Notes: generated by a model from the letters alone, not told the origin. A DNA stretch of 64,000 nucleotides from Paraescarpia echinospica (GCA_020002185.1 CM034533.1:39578396-39642395), one strand, 5' to 3'; counted from the stretch's first letter, positions 33,546 to 46,509 are shown. Program-made: numbers and translations.

Positions 33546-33736
33546 AACCATGAACCTATCGGATTACAATGACGCCGCCTGGTGGCCAACACAGACACTG
33601 CCACCCACTGACGTCACAAGCTGCGTGAGGCGTCCATTCGTGGCGGGCATCAATTAAAGTTTGTTGCGGTCGTCATGATTACACGTTAGAGGCGAGAAAA
33701 CAAACATGAGCGGCAGAGTTGTTCGTCTTGAAGAGA

Positions 33737-34425
33737 CAAGGGGACTCGGAGTAGGGACCGTCGAGGCCTACTAGGAGAGACGGGGGGCTCGCGGCAGGGA
33801 CTGTCGAGGCCTACTAGGAGAGAGGATGGCTCGGAGCAGGGACTATCGAGGCCTACTGTGAGAGATGGGGGTTCGGAGCAGGGATTGTCGAGGCTTACTG
33901 GGAGAGACGAGGGCTCGGAACAGGGAATGTCGAGGCCTACTGGAAGAGACGGGGGCTCGGAGCAGGGACTGTCGAGGCCTACTGGGAGAGACGGTGGCTC
34001 GGAGCAGGGACTGTCGAGGCCTACTGGTAGAGACGTGGGCTCGGAGCAGGGGCTGTCGAGGCCTACTAAGAGAGACGATAGCTCGGAACAGGGGCTGTCG
34101 TGGCCTACTGGAAGAGACGGGGGCTCGGAGCAGGGATTATCGAAGCCTACTGGACGAGACGGGGACTCGGAGCAGGGACTGTCGAGGCATATTGGAAGAG
34201 ACGGGGGCTCGGAGCAGGGACTGTCGAGGCCTACTGGGAGAGACGATGGCTCGGAGCAGGGACTGTCGAGGCCTACTGGAAGAGACGGGGGCTCGGAGCA
34301 GGGACTGTCGAGGACTACTGGGAGAGACGAGGGCTCGTAGCAGGGAATGTCGAGGCCTACTGGAAGAGACGGGGGCTCGGAGCAGGGACTGTCGAGGACT
34401 AGTGGGTGAGACGAGGGGGGTGGAG
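33737..34425 (+). repeat. 42-bp minisatellite, about 16 copies
   Basis: The unit reads GGGGGCTCGGAGCAGGGACT then GTCGAGGCCTACTGGGAGAGAC. Because 42 is divisible by three, forward frames stay open; one gives GRDGGSEQGLSRPT repeats over 160 codons (33858-34340). There is no start context, domain or flanking exon to support coding, so it is listed as a repeat. Confidence 0.93.
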
Positions 34426-34429
34426 GTGT

Positions 34430-35345
34430 GACGTCGATGGATATCGCGTGGATTTAGGAGCAAGAGAACAACCGGTTTTGACAGGATTCATGGGATAAAG
34501 GGAATTTTGGACAGTCCTTGAAGACTCCCCCAATAACGGCTTAGCGACCCAGGAGTTAAGAACCGCTGGCATAGGTGATTATACTGACAACATTAGCCAA
34601 GCAATATGCCTGCATTTTAAAATATGTGTGTTGAAACACAATATTTGGTAAAGCAACATAACATGATGTACGACGTTGAACAAGTAAAAGACACGTGTAT
34701 TGTCTGTACAAAAAGAGACACCATTATGTGCCATCCAGGCCCAAACACTCGATGATGCGAGTGTGTTGTACCGTGACTGTCAGTGGAGTCAGCAGCGACA
34801 AGCGTCTGTAGCAACTAGTCAGCCGACTCGGCGAACCGAAGCAACATCGAAAGAACAGAACTGCCCGTGCAAGTGTTGAACCTCAGAAAACATAATTCAA
34901 ACCTCGGTTTGCGTACCGAGGTCAACGTCCTCACCTCTGTGCCCCCGCCCTCTACGTGCGCTAAAGACATATAAGCTATTGTCGCCGAGACAACTAGTGA
35001 CACGTGTTACCTAAACGCACTCTTTTTGGCACTCCTCTGCTTGCCTTACCTAGACCCAATGGTGTTCATTTGTTCGTCAGTTCGCATGTGATCAATTGTT
35101 CCGGTCGCGCTAAATCGGTTGGGAAAATTTCCGATCTTGCAGTTTACGGCAACGTTCAATGACCTTTTGTTTCTCTAATCAAGGTAACCTTCTGTAAATG
35201 TTACTGTTACGACAACATTCAACCAAGGCCTGGTCAGACTGTATTGTTAATGATATCACAAATAAACTCCGCGTGAACAAGTGTATGTCTTTAATAGTTT
35301 GATTTAGAACAACAACCACCCCCATACTGGTACAACACCTACGAT
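34430..35345. other. Gene-free unique sequence
   Basis: No recognised gene or repeat; the longest frames are about 65 codons. Confidence 0.4.
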
Positions 35346-35349
35346 ACGC

Positions 35350-35545
35350 AGATAGGTGGACACGGGCTACTGTGGACACTATATAGATATTGGACATTGT
35401 AGACAATATGGACACGAAACACTGGAAACAATGTGGACACGGGGCATTGGAGACAATTTAAATACGGGACACGGAACACGCAACACGGAAGGCAATCTGG
35501 ACTCTGGATACTGGACGCAGTCTGGACACTGGAGTTAGTTCCCTG
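35350..35545 (+). repeat. Degenerate GGACACxxxxACTGGA repeats
   Basis: Short variable units such as GTGGACAC, GGACACGGAACACG and TGGACACTGGA recur, with no exact period. Confidence 0.5.
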
Positions 35546-35559
35546 TATGTGAACCTTCA

Positions 35560-36095
35560 GCCTGGCTCCCTCTTTTGTCTCCTGCCCTTTCATATCATGT
35601 CTGCTTTTCGCCCACTTTTTACTTTGTATTAGTCATGCAGTCAAGTAGCCTAGATATTTAGGTAACCAAATACATATGTTAACTCCATAATATGTTGTTT
35701 GGCAAAAGCGGATCAGCACTTGATCTGCACGTTTTCTATGCTGTATCACGCGTTTGAACATCCATACTGAACTGACAAATATATATTTGTTACGTTCCAT
35801 CTTGCTATACACAACCGCCATAACTCGGCGCAGTTAAGAGGCGGGCGCGTTTCACGCCGACACAAGGACCCGGCGCAGTTCCTAATTTGTAAAAATCTTC
35901 CCGTACTGTAATTTCAACCAATTTGACGGCGCCGCACAACAAAATGCTTCTATCCAAATGTCAGTGGCTGTGTCATTATTCACTTAGTGCTCGCGATAAC
36001 TCTCGTGTCCCCGAGTCGTCAAGGTCGCGAACGGGGCATGCAGTGAACGGCGGCAACTTCAGCTCAACAGTCAGTGACGTCGCGGCCACATTCGT
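35560..36095. other. Gene-free unique sequence
   Basis: No recognised gene or repeat. Confidence 0.4.
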
Positions 36096-36099
36096 CACC

Positions 36100-36440
36100 A
36101 TACGTACATTCGTACACACGTACATACGTACATACAAACAAACGTCCAACTGTCCAATACTTACATACATTCAAAAGTTCAATCGTCCAGATTGTATATA
36201 TGTATACACCTACATGCGTTCTTGTGCAGATGTGTACGTGCATGCGTGCGTACGTGATGTTTATATGTGTAAGTGCGTATATATGTGCATGTGAACGTAC
36301 CTACACATGCACACGCATGTACACACGTACGTTCGTGCACACGTACAAGCGTACATTTGTATGTGCCTACGTTCGTACGCTCTTACGCTTTTATGTTCGT
36401 ACGTTCGTTCTTTCGTTCGTTTAATCGTTCGTACGTTCAT
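36100..36440 (+). repeat. Degenerate ACGTACAT / TTCGTACG simple sequence
   Basis: GTACAT, CGTACA and TTCGTACG-type tetranucleotides are repeated with much drift. Confidence 0.7.
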
Positions 36441-36470
36441 ATGTTTGATGTAATACTTTTGCATAACGGC

Positions 36471-36729
36471 AACACACACACCACCCGCACACCCGCACGC
36501 CCGCACGCCCGCACGCACACACGCAAACCCCCCTCCACACACACATACACAAACGCACACACGCACGTACACACACACGCACACACACACGCACGCACAC
36601 ATACACACAAACACACACACACACACACACACACACCAGTCACCGCACATACACGCTCACACGCACACACGCACACACGCACACACGCACACACGCACAC
36701 ACGCATGCACACACATACACACACACTCA

Positions 36730-36799
<70 letters not shown>
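36471..36799 (+). repeat. (AC)n microsatellite with CACACACG units
   Basis: ACACACGC and CCGCACGC units lead to perfect (AC)n of about 35 units at the right end. It is one of the few CA-oriented arrays in this window. Confidence 0.95.
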
Positions 36800-36800
<1 letters not shown>

Positions 36801-36859
36801 TATCGTTTGTGTTTTACGCCTTGCACGTGACAAGCAGTAAAGTACACGCGCCTACGCAT

Positions 36860-37280
36860 GCATGCATTATGATATATATATATATGACATCATCATTTAT
36901 AGGATGTTATCAATTATGAGTTGTGAGTTTACAGTTGTCTGCGGGGAGCGTTGTCGGTCGGTAAACAAACTATTTTATACACTGACAAAGTCATCATTCA
37001 TGCGACTGCAAGTCAAAGGAACTGGACTGGAAACCACCGGTGTGAATTCTTCATACAACGTAACGCACCATCCACAATAACCGCTATTATTTCATGAGAC
37101 ACCCTCGTTCAACGTTACGGGTTCCTCAAGGCTGCATGAACGATATACGTCTATAACACACCTTTGATGTGGTAGTTAATTGTTAGATTTAACCTAATTA
37201 GTTATTTCGTTAGCTTTTACGCCGCTGTTTCTTCCTTTTGTTGATGTTAAATCGGGGAAACTCTATCGGAATCGTAGGCG
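36860..37280. other. Gene-free unique sequence
   Basis: It begins with a short (TA)n run. Nothing else is recognised. Confidence 0.4.
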
Positions 37281-37288
37281 TCGGAGCC

Positions 37289-37315
37289 GGGGGTGGGGGT
37301 GGGGGTGGGGGAGGG
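37289..37315 (+). other. G-quadruplex motif
   Basis: Four runs of five or more G separated by single T bases, followed by AGGG. This is an ideal intramolecular quadruplex pattern on the plus strand. Confidence 0.8.
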
Positions 37316-37330
37316 TTGGATGTAGTACTG

Positions 37331-37740
37331 CTACTTTGAACTGGCTATTTTAGTTGGTAGGGAGTTGGAGATAGGATTACCCTCCCGAGTATATAGGGAA
37401 GGTCTGTGGATTTTGTTGCGCAATTTGAGGTATTTGATTAGCCTCCAGAGGTGCAAATAGAGGTTTTTGGAGAGCTTCAATGTGGGTTTTTGGCAACCTT
37501 CAGGGGGAGTGCAATTGGAGGATTGTGGTGATGCTCTGCCCCCCCCCATATGTCCCGCGTTCCGACGTCAGTAGAATTATTTTGTATTACGGGAACTTTT
37601 TCTATGATTGCGGGTGTTATTTCCCCGGGTAAGTCTTGTCCCCTTGTGATGACGTGCCGTCCCCTTGGAGGGAATACCCCTGCGATGAAGATGTCTGTCT
37701 GGATATGGGACGTCCCTAGCCCGAGGCGACATCCTCTCAC
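37331..37740 (-). pseudogene. Unrecognised coding-like fragment in two frames
   Basis: Minus-strand 37740-37477 reads TDIFIAGVFPPRGRHVITRG, then EITPAIIEKVPVIQNNSTDV, and ends AKNPH. The next frame (37549-37331) carries SKNLYLHLWRLIKYLKLRNK. The amino-acid mix looks protein-like rather than compositional, and the switch of frame suggests a decayed mobile-element protein, but no family is recognised. Confidence 0.25.
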
Positions 37741-37979
37741 CCCGTCATTAAGCCCGGTCAGCGTCGTTGCCGCAGATTGCAGAACTGCGCATCAAACACT
37801 CCCCGCCCTTCCCGGCCGTGGGACAAGCACCCTCGTAGCGGGGACGCCCCTTCTGCCCCAGGCCACGCACCCTTATAGAGGGACGGGCCGCTTTACGTCC
37901 CTTATCGACCCTGCCATTGAAAGCCTGACGAGGGAGCCGAACACAATGTCGTCACGGCGCGCCGATTGATGGCAGCGAT

Positions 37980-38590
37980 TTGCCGCAATTTATTAACCGT
38001 TGGCGCTAATAAAGCGGCTGTGTTTGCGTAGATGGCGACCGCGGCTATGTGTGCTGCGATAGGTAACCGAGTCCTCCGGCAGAATACGTTCTCGGTCGGT
38101 CCTTGCTGCTTTCAACTTTGATCACGTCACTGATGTCATAACGTCGGTTTGTTTAGCGTTAATAGAATACGTTTGTCGCGATACGCCGTGTGAATTCTTG
38201 GGTGGTGGGATTCGCGCACAAACCGTAACGTTTTGTCACTACTACCAGTTCAACTATGAAACTTAAATGGTTAACGTGTAAATAATAGTCATATTTTTCA
38301 GTTTCTCATCGATGTGGCGTGCTTGTTTGTACAAAGTAAAGGCAAGTTCTTATACAGCGCAGTATCCGGTACATAGGACTGTTCAAAGCGCTTTTCACTT
38401 ACTCCCTAGCAGATCTGTTCATTCGAAGACCATCTCGAGTTTTACGGGAAACATTCAGCCACGCTGCAACTAATGCGCGAAGACTAGTCGTACACAAATA
38501 TCCAACATTGTATGTAGCCAGGTACTCGTTCACACAGCTCGGTGAACTGGAGCAACGTAGAGCGAAAGAACTTGCCCAAAGTTCGACACG
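37980..38590. other. Gene-free unique sequence
   Basis: No recognised gene. The right end merges into a SINE-like sequence. Confidence 0.4.
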
Positions 38591-38598
38591 ACAGCACA

Positions 38599-38665
38599 AC
38601 ATTCGAACCCGGGTTCTCTCGATTGAGAGTCCGAAGCTCTAGAAACTGCGCCACTGCGCCACTGC
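38599..38665 (-). mobile_element. tRNA-derived SINE head
   Basis: On the minus strand GTGGCGCAGTTTCTAGAGCT leads to CGGACTCTCAATCGAGAG and then CCCGGGTTCGAATG. This reproduces a tRNA D-arm (A box), anticodon-arm-like region and T-arm (B box GGGTTCGAAT). It is most likely a SINE or tRNA pseudogene. Its A-box side runs straight into the 8-bp array. Confidence 0.6.
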
Positions 38666-39545
38666 ACCACTACGCCACTGCACCACTGCACCACTGCACC
38701 ACTGCACCACTGCACCACTGCACCACTGCACCACTGCACCACTGCACCACTGCACCACTGCACCACTGCACCACTGCAACACTGCACCTCTGCACCACTG
38801 TACCACTGCACCACTGCACCACTACACCACTTCACCACTGCACCACTGCACCACTGCAACAATGCACCACTGCACCTCTGCACCACTGCACCACTGCACC
38901 ACTGCACCACTGCACCACTGCACCACTGCACCATTGCACTGCACTGCACCACTGCACCACTGCACCACTGCACCACTGCACCACGCAGCACCACTGCACC
39001 ACTGCACCACTGCACCACTGCACCACTGCACCCACGCACCACTGCACCACTGCACCACTGCACCACTGCACCACTGCACCACTGCACCACTGCACCTGCA
39101 CCACTGCACCACTGCACCACTGCACTGCACCACTGCACCACTGCACCACTGCACCACTGCACCACTGCACCACTGCACCACTGCACCACTGCACCACTGC
39201 ACCACCACTGCACCACTGCACCATTGCACCACTGCACCACTGCACCACTGCACCACTGCACCTCTGCACCACTGCACCACTGCACCACTGCACCACTGCA
39301 CCACTGCATCACTGCACCACTGCACCACTGCACCACTGCACCACTGCACCACTGCACCACTGCACCACTGCACCACTGCACCTCTGCACCACTGCACCAC
39401 TGCACCACTGCACCACTGCACCACTGCACCACTGCACCTCTGCACCACTGCACCACTGCACCACTGCATCACTGCACCACTGCACCACTGCACCACTGCA
39501 CCACTGCACCACTGCATCACTGCACCACTGCACCACTGCACCACT
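38646..39545 (+). repeat. 8-bp CACTGCAC minisatellite, about 110 copies
   Basis: Unit CCACTGCA (minus strand TGGTGCAG). Early units next to the SINE head are GCGCCACT, later ones GCACCACT. Variants include CCTCTGCA, CATCACTG and unit slips. All six frames are open over hundreds of codons (WCSGAVVQ or CTTAPLHH repeats) and are not genes. Confidence 0.97.
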
Positions 39546-39549
39546 TGTA

Positions 39550-40645
39550 CGGTCATTATTCTGTAACAAAGTAAACAGCAAAAGAATGTCATAAGTAACA
39601 CGTCCCCTTAGCGTTTTCACAAAATCGTTAGCAACAAAGAAGAGAAGCAGGCGCCATAAGCACAATGATTGCGACCGCGCAACAAACTTGGTTGGGTTTT
39701 ATCAGCCGCCTTCTTATCTTCATGGTCAAAGTTGTATCGCGTCATCTGATATAGACCCTTATTGGGCCTTTGGCCTGATTCCCACGCCAACCTAAGGACG
39801 GACGTCGGCTTTGTGTGTCTGACGTCACCGCTATGCGGTCTCTTATCGATAACACGTCGGAAAGGCGATCAGGGACATTTGATAGTATTAGTGTTCCTCG
39901 TTGGAATCAATGCTAAACATGAGTCGGTTATTTCAAATTGTGCAAGGCAGTCGACTTGCTAAATATTATATATGCAGTAGCGAGCGTTTTAGAAATAAAA
40001 CCTTTCAATTATGTGTTCTAGGAAATTAACACGGAGGATGATACTTCATTTGTCGTCCTAACAAACCGGATTCCGTGTTCAAGCACAGCCTCGCATGGCA
40101 GTCTTGATGCCAACCTCCAATTGGAAATTTAAACCAGTTTGCAACACAAGTGTCCTGTTCCACAGATGTGCCCTTTCGCTGATTATAAACTATTCATTTC
40201 GGGTGCAAAAAGTCTCCAAAAGGGGCACCGTTTAAAACTCACTTAATTCGTTTACGATGAACACTTAAGTAAAATAAACATACGTCCCCATATCATAGAA
40301 AAAAACTATCTCGCTGTAGGCCTCCCCGGGGCAATGAATGTACGACACAAGGGGCGTCGCATTCGACGGACGGCGACAACGAAGTGGTGCATGCCGGGAA
40401 ATACGCCGGGCGCTAGGGGGCGGCAGTAGCGGGAGGAACAATGGCGCAAGTGTAGAAGGGGTCACCTGACGGGGGGGGGGGGGCGGGGAAGACAACCGGA
40501 CAGAGATTGACATTGACCGTCGACGCGTTGCGTACGAGGCATCATTAGCGTGCATGCGGTGTTAGCGCACACCACTGTCACCACAGACTACACGCGTTCG
40601 CTATTCATAGCTGCGGATAGATACGGGAGTCAATGATGCGTGCAG
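39550..40645. other. Gene-free unique sequence
   Basis: Nothing coding is recognised. A run of 13 G (40471-40483) then CGGGG may form a quadruplex and is a likely base-calling trouble spot. Confidence 0.45.
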
Positions 40646-40654
40646 TATCCTTGC

Positions 40655-40930
40655 ACGTCGTCGATGACTCTATGTCGTCGATGGCTCTATGTCGTCAATG
40701 ACTCTATGTCGTCGATGGCTCTATGTCGTCGATGACTCGATGTCGTCGATGGCTCTATGTCGTCAATGACTCTATGTCGTCGGTGGCTCTATGTCGTCGA
40801 TGACTCTATGTCGTCAATGACTCTATGTCGTCAATGATTCTATGTCGTTGATGGCTCTATGTCGTCGGTGGCTCTATGTCGTCTGTGGGTCTATGTCGTC
40901 CGCGGCTTTATGTTGTCGGTGGTTCTACGC
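40655..40930 (+). repeat. 17-bp minisatellite, about 16 copies
   Basis: Unit TCTATGTCGTCGATGGC, alternating with TCTATGTCGTCAATGAC and other variants, drifting towards the right end. Confidence 0.92.
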
Positions 40931-40993
40931 CGAATATTCGTTTAGTTGAAGGCGTAACCTTCAAAAGAAAGTAAATTTGAGAGATACACTGAG

Positions 40994-41210
<217 letters not shown>

Positions 41211-41394
41211 ATCTCCGCTGGCATTGCGGCCCGCAGCGTGAAACTATATATGTCGCTGGACAATGCGGGTCTGTTCGAAAGTCGCCCTATCGGCGCAACA
41301 TCTCAAATTGAATTTCTGAGTCTTATCTGACGTCACCACAAGTGATCCATCATCGGATTGCTGTCTGCGTGATGTCCTCGCCGTTCGGTTTCAC

Positions 41395-41735
41395 TGTGCT
41401 CGTCTCTCGTGTCACTGAATATGATAGTCGTCTCTCGTGTCATTATATAAGACTGAATATGCCGGTCATTCATCGTGTCACGGAATATGACGGTCGTTTC
41501 ATCTGTCTCGTGTCATTGAATATGATGGTCGTTTTCTCTGACACTAGTCGTGACGATCTTTTCCTTTGTGTGATATGACTGCCATTGCTGGTGTCACTGA
41601 ATATGACGATCTTTTCTCGTGTCAGTGAATGTCATATGACGGTCGTCTCTCGTGTCACTGAATATGACTGTTGTTTCTTGTGTCACTGAATATGACGGTC
41701 ATCTCTCGTGTCACTGGCTGTGACAATCATCTCTT
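41395..41735 (+). repeat. Degenerate ~27-bp minisatellite
   Basis: Units contain TCTCGTGTCACTGAATATGA followed by CGGTCGT, with variable spacing, about ten copies. Confidence 0.8.
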
Positions 41736-41737
41736 GT

Positions 41738-42092
41738 TTCAACGAGTGTGTGAATGAATAAGTAAGTGAGTGAGTGAGTGAGTGGGTGAGTGAGTGAGTG
41801 AGTGAGGGAAGGAGGGAGTGAGTGAGTGAGTGAGTGAGTGAGTGAGTGAGTGAGTGAGTGAGTGAGTGAGTGAGTGAGTGAGTGAGTGAGTGAGTGAGTG
41901 AGTGAGTAGTGAGTGACTGACTGACTGACTGACTGAATGAATGACTGAATGACTGAATGACTGAGTGACTGAGTGACCGAGTGACCGAGTGACCGAGTGA
42001 CCGAGTGACCGAGTGACCGAGCGAACGTGTGACCGAGTGACTGAGTGAATGAGTGAATGAGTGAATGAGTGAATGAGTGAATGAGTGCATAA
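41738..42092 (+). repeat. (GAGT)n tetranucleotide array with GACT and GAGTGACC sections
   Basis: Zones run left to right: GTGAGTGA, then GACTGACTGAAT, then the 8-bp GAGTGACC, then GAGTGAAT. It shows stepwise evolution of a simple repeat. Confidence 0.95.
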
Positions 42093-42094
42093 GT

Positions 42095-42960
<866 letters not shown>

Positions 42961-43206
42961 ATGTTTGTCCGTGTATACCCTGTAGATGTATTAAAATGCA
43001 AACTATTAGCACCATATTATACAGAATACTCATTGTGTGCAAGCATCGACCACTCAAAAGAAACATATCAGTGACAAAAAGCACAGCTTTAAACATATTA
43101 AAATATAAATGTTCAAATAACTAATTAATTAATTATATATACAATGTGTTGTTACATTGTGTAATCTGACACTTTGTTGTATACATTCCCTCTCTACCCC
43201 CCCTTT

Positions 43207-43380
<174 letters not shown>

Positions 43381-43384
43381 TATT

Positions 43385-44365
43385 AAATAATTGTGTTTAA
43401 TTTCTTCAATTGTTTTACCGTTACTTTGCCAAATAAATATTTTCACATCCGGTGTTTATATGTTGAGTTTTGATTAATCTACGTATGAAGTGTGCACATG
43501 CGTGCGTGCGAATGTTTAAATATGTTAATATCAACTAAAATCCAATTCAAGTTTAATCACTTTTCAACAATTTTTTGTACAAGGCGTTTAGCATTTATTG
43601 TGTGGAGCGACAGTTCGCATCAGTCGCTGTCCATGTTGTTTTGGACAGTCCTGAGGCGCGGTGACCATTGGTCAAGTCGTATCCGTGGCAGAGGTCAATG
43701 CGAAGGTAGCCCGCGTCACGGCGGGTGCAGACAACGGCTATCACGTCACCGGGTGTTCTCAGTCAAAGGGTGTGTCCGCCGCGATCATTATGACAAATGA
43801 TCGCGGCTCAGACGGTAAGTCGCGCATTGCGTCACGTCGCAGACCGTGCACGCTCGCACGCACGTGCGCCGCTGGTTGCTGGGCGCGCGCGTATTGTCTA
43901 CACGCGACCATCAGAGCAGAAGTGGTCCAGCGGAGAGTCGCCCATCGCTACTCACCCTCCCCCAAACACACTCGACCCTCTCAGACGTCGTAATTACCCC
44001 CGCAGTCTTAATGACAAACATGACGCGAAGACCAGAGCGAAGGCTCGACAGGCGCGCCCCACGCGGTGTCGCGGAGAATGACGCAACGAACGACGCCGAA
44101 CAATTATCACTAGCGTCGATGTGCTTGTGCCGCGAAGTGTATATAAATAATTGTGGTGGTTTTGAATGTCAATATCCGTGTTTCGCTCGTTGACTCGGTC
44201 GGACTGGCAGTGTTTTAACAACAAATAGTGTTAGTACAGTGAATCACGTTTATGAATGCGACCTGTGTTTGAGCAGGCTTGCAAAATTCATACAAACGGC
44301 TACATTATATTTATGTATAGGTATGAAGAAAATATATTAATTAGTTTGGTAGACTTCGGAGTAAT
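43385..44365. other. Gene-free unique sequence
   Basis: An 11-bp inverted repeat CCGCGATCATT/AATGATCGCGG (43779-43806) overlaps a 110-codon frame ending at 43993. A consensus splice-donor-like GGTAAGT follows at about 43814. An exon is possible but unsupported. Confidence 0.35.
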
Positions 44366-44369
44366 GACA

Positions 44370-44371
44370 TA

Positions 44372-44406
<35 letters not shown>
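44370..44406 (+). repeat. (AT)n microsatellite
   Basis: About 18 AT units, with one TG step. Confidence 0.9.
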
Positions 44407-44409
<3 letters not shown>

Positions 44410-44410
<1 letters not shown>

Positions 44411-45515
44411 AGGAAACTCACAGCAAGGTAATTACTGTGAGATAGAAGCAAATGTATTTGTCTAAACCCAAGTGATATATAAGTTCGACATGTTGGATTT
44501 ATGCACAGGAACCTTCGCGTCCTCTACAATTGAGACCGGTTCCACCCGCCGCACTATCAAGGCCGACACCACATCTTATATCCAGCATACCACGTGTTAC
44601 CGAAATTACAGTTACCATGACTTCGTGTTCCGACATCATTCGAAATGTTTGTACAAATGAATCGTTCATTGATTGGTTAATAAAAGTCATATCGAGTTGT
44701 ACATATGTTAATGCCTTGTTGTTTTTTCAACTAGCTCTGTGTATCTATATGATGTATTTCGATAATTTTGGTCAAAGATACTATGAAATACGACCATGTA
44801 TCTAGCTGTTTTGAATGCCATACGGGGCAAGATCTCGTAAACGTTGTTATTCTGATCAAACAATTGAAAAAAATACGTTTTAATAGCTTAATGACACTAA
44901 ATGTATTATTTTAAAAATGTGTCCGTAGACAGGCGTTGCAGGTCATATGTCACTTTTTGTGTGTAACAATGTCAACCAACTGGCGCACTACGTTGTGACA
45001 CAGTGACACGCTGTCACACGGTGACACAGGGCGGCCCGCCACAACGTCAACGTCAACTCCGACACGACGTGCAATCAACTCGGCCAGTTTGATGCACAAA
45101 TATGAGCTAATTTAGAGAGGGAGCGACGGTTTCCCTCCACCTCTCCCTGAGAGAAACCAGCAGCGCGGCAGGTTCCCCGTCACACATCCCGGGAGACGGG
45201 GGAGGGGGGAGTTCTCAAGTTGATTGCCCGCCTTTACATGCTCCCGCTAAGCTAGTCGCCGTGGGAAGGCCGCTATTGTTAATTAGTTATTGTAAATTCA
45301 AAGTCAATGCACGTAATCAACGACACAATACGTCCTTCGCTGACGTCAGACCATGGTACGATAACAATTTCGTGTAACTCAGTGTTTGTGTATTAATTAT
45401 AAGTTACCACAAATGATCTGTCAACATCCGACGCCTCAGGTACATTAGTGGCTGCACGAGATTAACCACCATCAGCCTCTGTAGTGTGTACCTATATATT
45501 ACACAACATAATAGT
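44410..45515. other. Gene-free unique sequence
   Basis: No recognised feature apart from short GTGACAC repeats near 44990-45030. Confidence 0.4.
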
Positions 45516-45521
45516 GTTAAT

Positions 45522-45855
45522 ATGGACATCGATAATCTGGAAACTTCGGCTTCCCATCATCGTTTCACGGGAAAGGAATTTCCAAAGGCTGACCCACCAT
45601 GTGCATCACCGGTTTATCAAGAAAAAATCGTTGCTTCGGACATATGCAACGGGGGTCAAAGTGTCCGGATTGACGAAGTTTACGAAGGGAAACGATATAG
45701 AGGAAGACCGACGAGAAGGTGGAGAGACGAACCGGACGAGTACTGGAAGGGCACCATCTGGCAGAGGATAGCGCAAGACAGGCACATCTGGGAACGACAT
45801 GCTGAGGCCTTCGCCGAACCACGGGACACTACAGCTGCACAATGATGATGATATA
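45522..45855 (+). pseudogene. RTE-type retrotransposon tail, copy C
   Basis: From about 45678 the frame [20 protein letters not shown] continues to [12 protein letters not shown] and [17 protein letters not shown], nearly identical to the end of copy A (RGRPARRWRDELDEYWKG). It ends in TGA and GATGATGAT. The upstream part of the same frame (MDIDNLETSASHHRFTGKEF, from ATG 45522) is not recognised as RTE and is in frame with the tail, so it may be a chimera or a diverged linker. RT core and endonuclease are absent. Confidence 0.75.
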
Positions 45856-45903
45856 CAGCATGTATATATATACATATATATACATATATATATATATATG
45901 TAC

Positions 45904-45935
<32 letters not shown>

Positions 45936-45939
45936 GTAC

Positions 45940-45998
<59 letters not shown>

Positions 45999-46505
45999 TG
46001 TACATATATATATATGTACATATATATATTAATGTATATATATGCATACATACAAACATACATACATACGTACATACGTACATACGTACATACGTACATA
46101 CGTACATACATATATATATATATATATGTACATATATATATATGTACATATATATATATATATATGTACATATATATATATATATGTACATATATATATT
46201 CATGTATATATATGCATACATACAAACATACATACATACGTACATACGTACATACGTACATACGTACATACGTACATACTTAGATACGTAGATACGTAGA
46301 TACGTAGATACGTACATTCGTACATACGTACATACGTACATACGTACATACATACATACATACATACATACATACATACATACATACACATATACACACA
46401 TACATACATACATACATACATACATACATACATACATACATACATACATACATACATACATACATACATACATACATACATACATGCATACGTACATACG
46501 TACAT
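45856..46505 (+). repeat. Compound TATA, TACATA, TACGTACA and (CATA)n array
   Basis: (TA)n blocks are punctuated by TGTACATA, then GTACATAC units, TAGATACG units, and finally (CATA)n. The sequence CATATATATTAATGTATATA to CGTACATA is repeated once in tandem (about 46018-46105 and 46198-46275) as a higher-order unit of about 180 bp. Confidence 0.93.
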
Positions 46506-46509
46506 CTTA

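Noticed and set aside
33858..34431. Minisatellite-encoded protein (GRDGGSEQGLSRPT repeats)
   Set aside because: Several frames are open at once because the unit is 42 bp. Without transcript or frame-specific bias it was not called a CDS.
38530..39665. Open frames of 234-350 codons in nearly every frame
   Set aside because: They are produced by the 8-bp repeat, which lacks stop codons in every frame. No start context or domain supports a gene.
43661..43993. 110-codon frame with a GGTAAGT donor-like site and an 11-bp palindrome
   Set aside because: No acceptor site, domain or neighbouring exon could be supported. Donor-like heptamers are common by chance.
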